The notes under the pieces: generated by a model
Told to the model about the DNA's origin: nothing
Databases searched by the model: none
What the model saw: the letters and a program-made list of their open reading frames with translations, nothing else
Shown: positions 7,601 to 9,860 of the stretch, one piece after another
How positions within the stretch are numbered: position 1 is the first letter of the stretch
Layout: every line of letters starts with the position of its first letter
Program-made: the position numbers and the translations under genes
NCBI GenBank assembly: GCA_001995005.1
Contig: MDJN01000037.1
Location: 1-9,860 of the forward strand
DNA from: Candidatus Parepulonipiscium sp. PG-Nun2H_MBin03
GTDB taxonomy: Bacteria > Bacillota > Clostridia > Lachnospirales > Cellulosilyticaceae
Direction of reading: 5' to 3'
DNA length: 9,860 nucleotides

Positions 7601-8725
7601 TTAAAACGAATTTAGATATTTTTTAACTTTTTCTAATAACGATAATTCTTTTACATCTTGCTCAGGATACAACCAAACTGATTGCAACACTGCAGTATCC
7701 AATACAACATCTAACCTAGCCGCTTGCAAGTCTTTATCAACAGGTGCAATTAATTCATCAGGTTTTGTAATACTAAATTTCACCGTATCAACCTCTTCGC
7801 TTGTAAGTGGCATAACCACCTGCTCTTTAGATACCAATTTCACCTGCTCTTTTCGTCCGTCTACAACGTTTATATTCTCCATTACTTGATCTGTATCTAT
7901 TAATGTATACATCTTATAATTATTAAACCCATGTTGTATCATCTTTTGTACATCTGTATACTTTTTAGATTTAGCACTGCTACCAAAATTGCCTAATGCC
8001 ACTCCTATTAAAGTCATATCATCTTGTTTAGCAGAGCCCACAAAGCAGTGTCCAGCCTTTGAAGTATATCCTGTTTTAACTCCGTTTGCACCTTCTACCA
8101 TATGCAAAAATCTATTCTTACTCTGCAAATCATGCCTTCTTGACCCTTCTAACGGTTCTGTTGGAATAGATATATTTGGTGTATTAATAATCTCTATAAA
8201 CTTAGGATTTTCAAGTGCATATGCTGTAATCAAAGCTAAATCATATGGTGTTGAATAATGTTGATCCCCGTCCAATCCATTAGGCGTTTCAAATTTAGTA
8301 TTAGTAGCACCTAAATCTATCGCTTTTTGTGTCATCATATCACAAAATGCCTCAACACTTCCCCCTACATGTTCTGCTATTGCTATTGCAGTGTCATTGT
8401 GTGATTCTAACATTAGAGAATATAATAAATCTCCTAGCCTTTGTTTCTCACCTGTTTGTAACTTTAAATCTACTGGAGGTGCCTTTGCAGCTGTAGCTGA
8501 TACTGTTACAACATCTTCTAATTTACCATTTTCTAAGGCAACTATCGCTGTCATAATTTTTGTGGTACTAGCCATTGGTAATTTGTCATACTCATTTACT
8601 CCGTGCAAAACTCGCATACTCTCTTGTTCTACTAAAACGGCTCCCTTTGCACCTAATGTGCCTACTTTAGCCATTACAGGAACTGTACTCATTATTAAAC
8701 TCATCAGTATAATTAATAACTTCAT
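7601..8725 (-). CDS. dacF: D-alanyl-D-alanine carboxypeptidase (class C low-molecular-weight PBP, DacF-like)
   Basis: This penicillin-binding protein trims the terminal D-Ala from peptidoglycan pentapeptides outside the membrane. It has 374 residues. The N-terminus, MKLLIILMSLIMSTVPVMA, is a signal peptide with a likely cut after VMA. The three catalytic motifs are intact: STTK (Ser53 nucleophile, Lys56), SHN (108-110) and KTG (217-219, in GVKTGYTSKAGHC). A C-terminal PBP5-type beta domain covers about 270-360, and the tail SLLEKVKKYLNSF can form an amphipathic membrane anchor. The start is ATG at 8725 with AAGGAT (8737-8732) six bases away. It heads the unit leading into the acyltransferase. 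The symbol is by family resemblance: dacA/dacB/dacF paralogues cannot be told apart with certainty, and dacF is usually linked to sporulation genes, which are not seen here. Confidence 0.93.
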   Translation of the reverse strand: MKLLIILMSLIMSTVPVMAKVGTLGAKGAVLVEQESMRVLHGVNEYDKLPMASTTKIMTAIVALENGKLEDVVTVSATAAKAPPVDLKLQTGEKQRLGDLLYSLMLESHNDTAIAIAEHVGGSVEAFCDMMTQKAIDLGATNTKFETPNGLDGDQHYSTPYDLALITAYALENPKFIEIINTPNISIPTEPLEGSRRHDLQSKNRFLHMVEGANGVKTGYTSKAGHCFVGSAKQDDMTLIGVALGNFGSSAKSKKYTDVQKMIQHGFNNYKMYTLIDTDQVMENINVVDGRKEQVKLVSKEQVVMPLTSEEVDTVKFSITKPDELIAPVDKDLQAARLDVVLDTAVLQSVWLYPEQDVKELSLLEKVKKYLNSF

Positions 8726-8840
8726 ATTCTCATCCTTTTTTACTTTTATAATTCCACACTTTGAGTGATTTATACATGATTTTTCTCATATATTAAATTA
8801 ATCTTATATTTAAGTTGAGCTATGTTCACACATAAAACAC

Positions 8841-8876
8841 CATGACCATATATTATAACATGACCATATATTGTAA
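8841..8876. repeat. 18-bp tandem direct repeat, two copies
   Basis: CATGACCATATATTATAA (8841-8858) is followed with no gap by CATGACCATATATTGTAA (8859-8876). The two differ at one base. On the minus strand, the junction forms the extended -10 box of the candidate dacF promoter, so the repeat could be a regulator binding site. It could also be a simple slippage duplication. Confidence 0.85.
8852..8860 (-). promoter_or_regulatory. Candidate extended -10 promoter for the dacF-like gene
   Basis: The minus strand reads TGT-TATAAT (8860-8852), an extended -10 element. No good -35 lies at 16-18 bp; TTTACA (8877-8872) is 14 bp away, too close for standard spacing. The AT-rich background makes chance matches likely. 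Confidence 0.4.
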
Positions 8877-8888
8877 ATAGATACTTTA

Positions 8889-8917
8889 TTGTATATTTTG
8901 ACTAACTATGTTATAAT
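8889..8917 (+). promoter_or_regulatory. Candidate promoter for the HD-GYP gene
   Basis: TATAAT (8912-8917) is preceded by TGT, making an extended -10. TTGTAT (8889-8894), a poor -35, lies 17 bp upstream. The nearby TTGACT (8898-8903) is too close, with an 8-bp spacer. The start would be near 8924. Confidence 0.5.
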
Positions 8918-8967
8918 TTAAATATTAATTAAGATAATTTAACCATTATAAGATAATTTAAATATTA
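8913..8967. repeat. AT-rich direct repeats in the HD-GYP leader
   Basis: ATAATTTAAATATTA occurs at 8913-8927 and again at 8953-8967, 40 bp apart. TAAGATAATTTAA occurs at 8930-8942 and 8949-8961. The core ATAATTTAA is therefore present three times (8913, 8934, 8953), spaced 21 and 19 bp, about two helical turns. The first copy overlaps the -10 box. Low complexity may explain it. Confidence 0.6.
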
Positions 8968-9000
8968 TTAGTTAATCTACTATTTTAGGGAGGGATTAGT

Positions 9001-9860
9001 ATGAGGTTAGTACCCGTCAATACGTTAAGGCCAGGCCTTGAATTAGGAGAAGATATTTATGACCAGTCAGCTATCAAATTATTACGCAAAGGCTATGTAT
9101 TAACTCCTACAAATATCGAAAGTTTACAAAATACACATATATTTTCTATCTATATAAAAGATCAGTATTGCTTTGATGATACCATTCCATACACATCAAA
9201 AGCAAGAGATATGGCTGTGATTATAAAGGACTTAATCGAAATAACTAATATAATATCCGCAGGAAATGGAAATTCTAGACTATTACAAAGAGTAATAGAA
9301 ATAGTAAGCCAAATTATCGAGGTATTAGGTACTCAATATTACTCATCTAAAATTGAATACGAAGCTTGTAAAGTTCCTATGCATGGGTTTGAAGGTTCAA
9401 CTCTTTATATAGCCATGATGAGTTGTTTATTAGGAATTAAAATGAACCTTAATAGAACTAGTTTAATTGATTTATTTCTAGGAATTTTACTAAGAGACAT
9501 TGCTGTATTAAGCCCAAATATACATCTTAATCCAAACGATTTTAAGATGCATCCATTAAGAGGTTATTTATATTTAAAGCAAAATTATAGTTTGCCTTAT
9601 CCAGTACTACAAATAATCTTACAACATCAAGAGCTGTATAACGGAAGTGGATATCCATATGCATTAAAAGGAGATAAAATTTGTGTAGGAGCAAGAATAC
9701 AAACAATAATAGAACATTTCTATCAAATAACAGAAGAATATCTAAACTTAAATAGATTAACAAGCGAACACGGTATGTGCTGGATTAAACCTGTAGAAGA
9801 AAGCATTAATAATAATATAAAGTATCTTGATCCACAGATATTAGAAGTTTTTATGGGCAA
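9001..9860 (+). CDS. Divergent HD-GYP domain protein, 3' end outside window
   Basis: Reading from ATG 9001 gives 286 open codons to the edge. AGGGAGGG (8987-8994) lies six bases upstream. The first 55 residues (MRLVPVNTLRPGLELGEDIYD, then LLRKGYVLT) match the small N-terminal domain common on clostridial HD-GYP proteins. The HD-GYP domain spans about 125-286. HD-GYP proteins normally hydrolyse cyclic di-GMP using a two- or three-metal centre. Here several ligand positions differ: the first His is kept (H128), but the HD pair is RD (165-166, in LLRDIAVL instead of LLHDIGK); HP is kept (H184); the HHE triplet reads HQE (209-211); GSGYP is intact (215-219); and the usual Asp in the ARIxxxxD segment is Glu238. 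It is probably inactive or altered, perhaps a c-di-GMP-binding or protein-interaction module. There is no signal peptide or membrane segment in the visible part. Confidence 0.85.
   Translation, partial: MRLVPVNTLRPGLELGEDIYDQSAIKLLRKGYVLTPTNIESLQNTHIFSIYIKDQYCFDDTIPYTSKARDMAVIIKDLIEITNIISAGNGNSRLLQRVIEIVSQIIEVLGTQYYSSKIEYEACKVPMHGFEGSTLYIAMMSCLLGIKMNLNRTSLIDLFLGILLRDIAVLSPNIHLNPNDFKMHPLRGYLYLKQNYSLPYPVLQIILQHQELYNGSGYPYALKGDKICVGARIQTIIEHFYQITEEYLNLNRLTSEHGMCWIKPVEESINNNIKYLDPQILEVFMG

Larger units (their letters stand above)
8726..9000. other. Divergent intergenic region between dacF-like and HD-GYP genes
   Basis: These 275 bases are very AT-rich and hold no open reading frame or RNA gene that I can support. 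They contain candidate promoters for both flanking genes, an 18-bp tandem repeat (8841-8876) and a set of AT-rich repeats (8913-8967). The leader of dacF would be about 120 bases and that of the HD-GYP gene about 77. I see no recognised riboswitch in either. Confidence 0.7.

Noticed and set aside
8841..8876. CRISPR array or mini-satellite
   Set aside because: There are only two copies, with no spacer between them and no cas genes nearby.
9542..9763. 73-codon antisense frame inside the HD-GYP gene
   Set aside because: It overlaps the conserved GSGYP segment of the HD-GYP protein and is leucine-rich only because of the AT-rich reverse strand.

Overview
This is an AT-rich, gene-dense stretch of bacterial chromosome (by eye roughly one third G+C). 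It has strong AGGAGG-type ribosome binding sites, several GTG starts and sigma-A-like promoters. These traits, the clostridial flavour of PheS, ThiE and DacF, and the HD-GYP N-terminal domain point to a low-GC Firmicute, probably class Clostridia. I cannot name the species from sequence alone. No phage, transposon, CRISPR or plasmid signature is visible, and most of the window is core housekeeping DNA.

Layout. Positions 1-2754 (minus strand) hold pheS-pheT, the two subunits of phenylalanyl-tRNA synthetase; pheT runs off the left edge. Divergent from them, 2947-5384 (plus strand) is a tight three-gene run: thiE, thiD and an unassigned SAM-dependent methyltransferase. It ends at a hairpin (5421-5468) that can also terminate transcription arriving from the other side. 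From 8725 down to 5487 (minus strand) lie a D-Ala-D-Ala carboxypeptidase (dacF-like), a membrane acyltransferase, tRNA-Ser(GGA), and a CaCA-family cation/Ca2+ exchanger, with very short gaps. At the right edge, divergent from the carboxypeptidase, an HD-GYP-type gene starts at 9001 and is cut by the window end.

How the genes work together. PheS and PheT form one enzyme. ThiE and ThiD act in consecutive steps of thiamine synthesis: ThiD makes HMP-pyrophosphate and ThiE joins it to the thiazole phosphate. DacF and the acyltransferase probably both act at the cell envelope. The tRNA-Ser gene sits between the acyltransferase and the exchanger, and its promoter probably also drives the exchanger.

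The points most worth a second look are the HD-GYP protein with several altered metal-ligand positions, the 18-bp tandem repeat that carries a candidate dacF promoter, the tRNA-exchanger transcription unit, the unassigned methyltransferase tied to thiamine genes, and the absence of the T-box and TPP riboswitch leaders often found upstream of such genes. I found no convincing new multi-gene system in this window.
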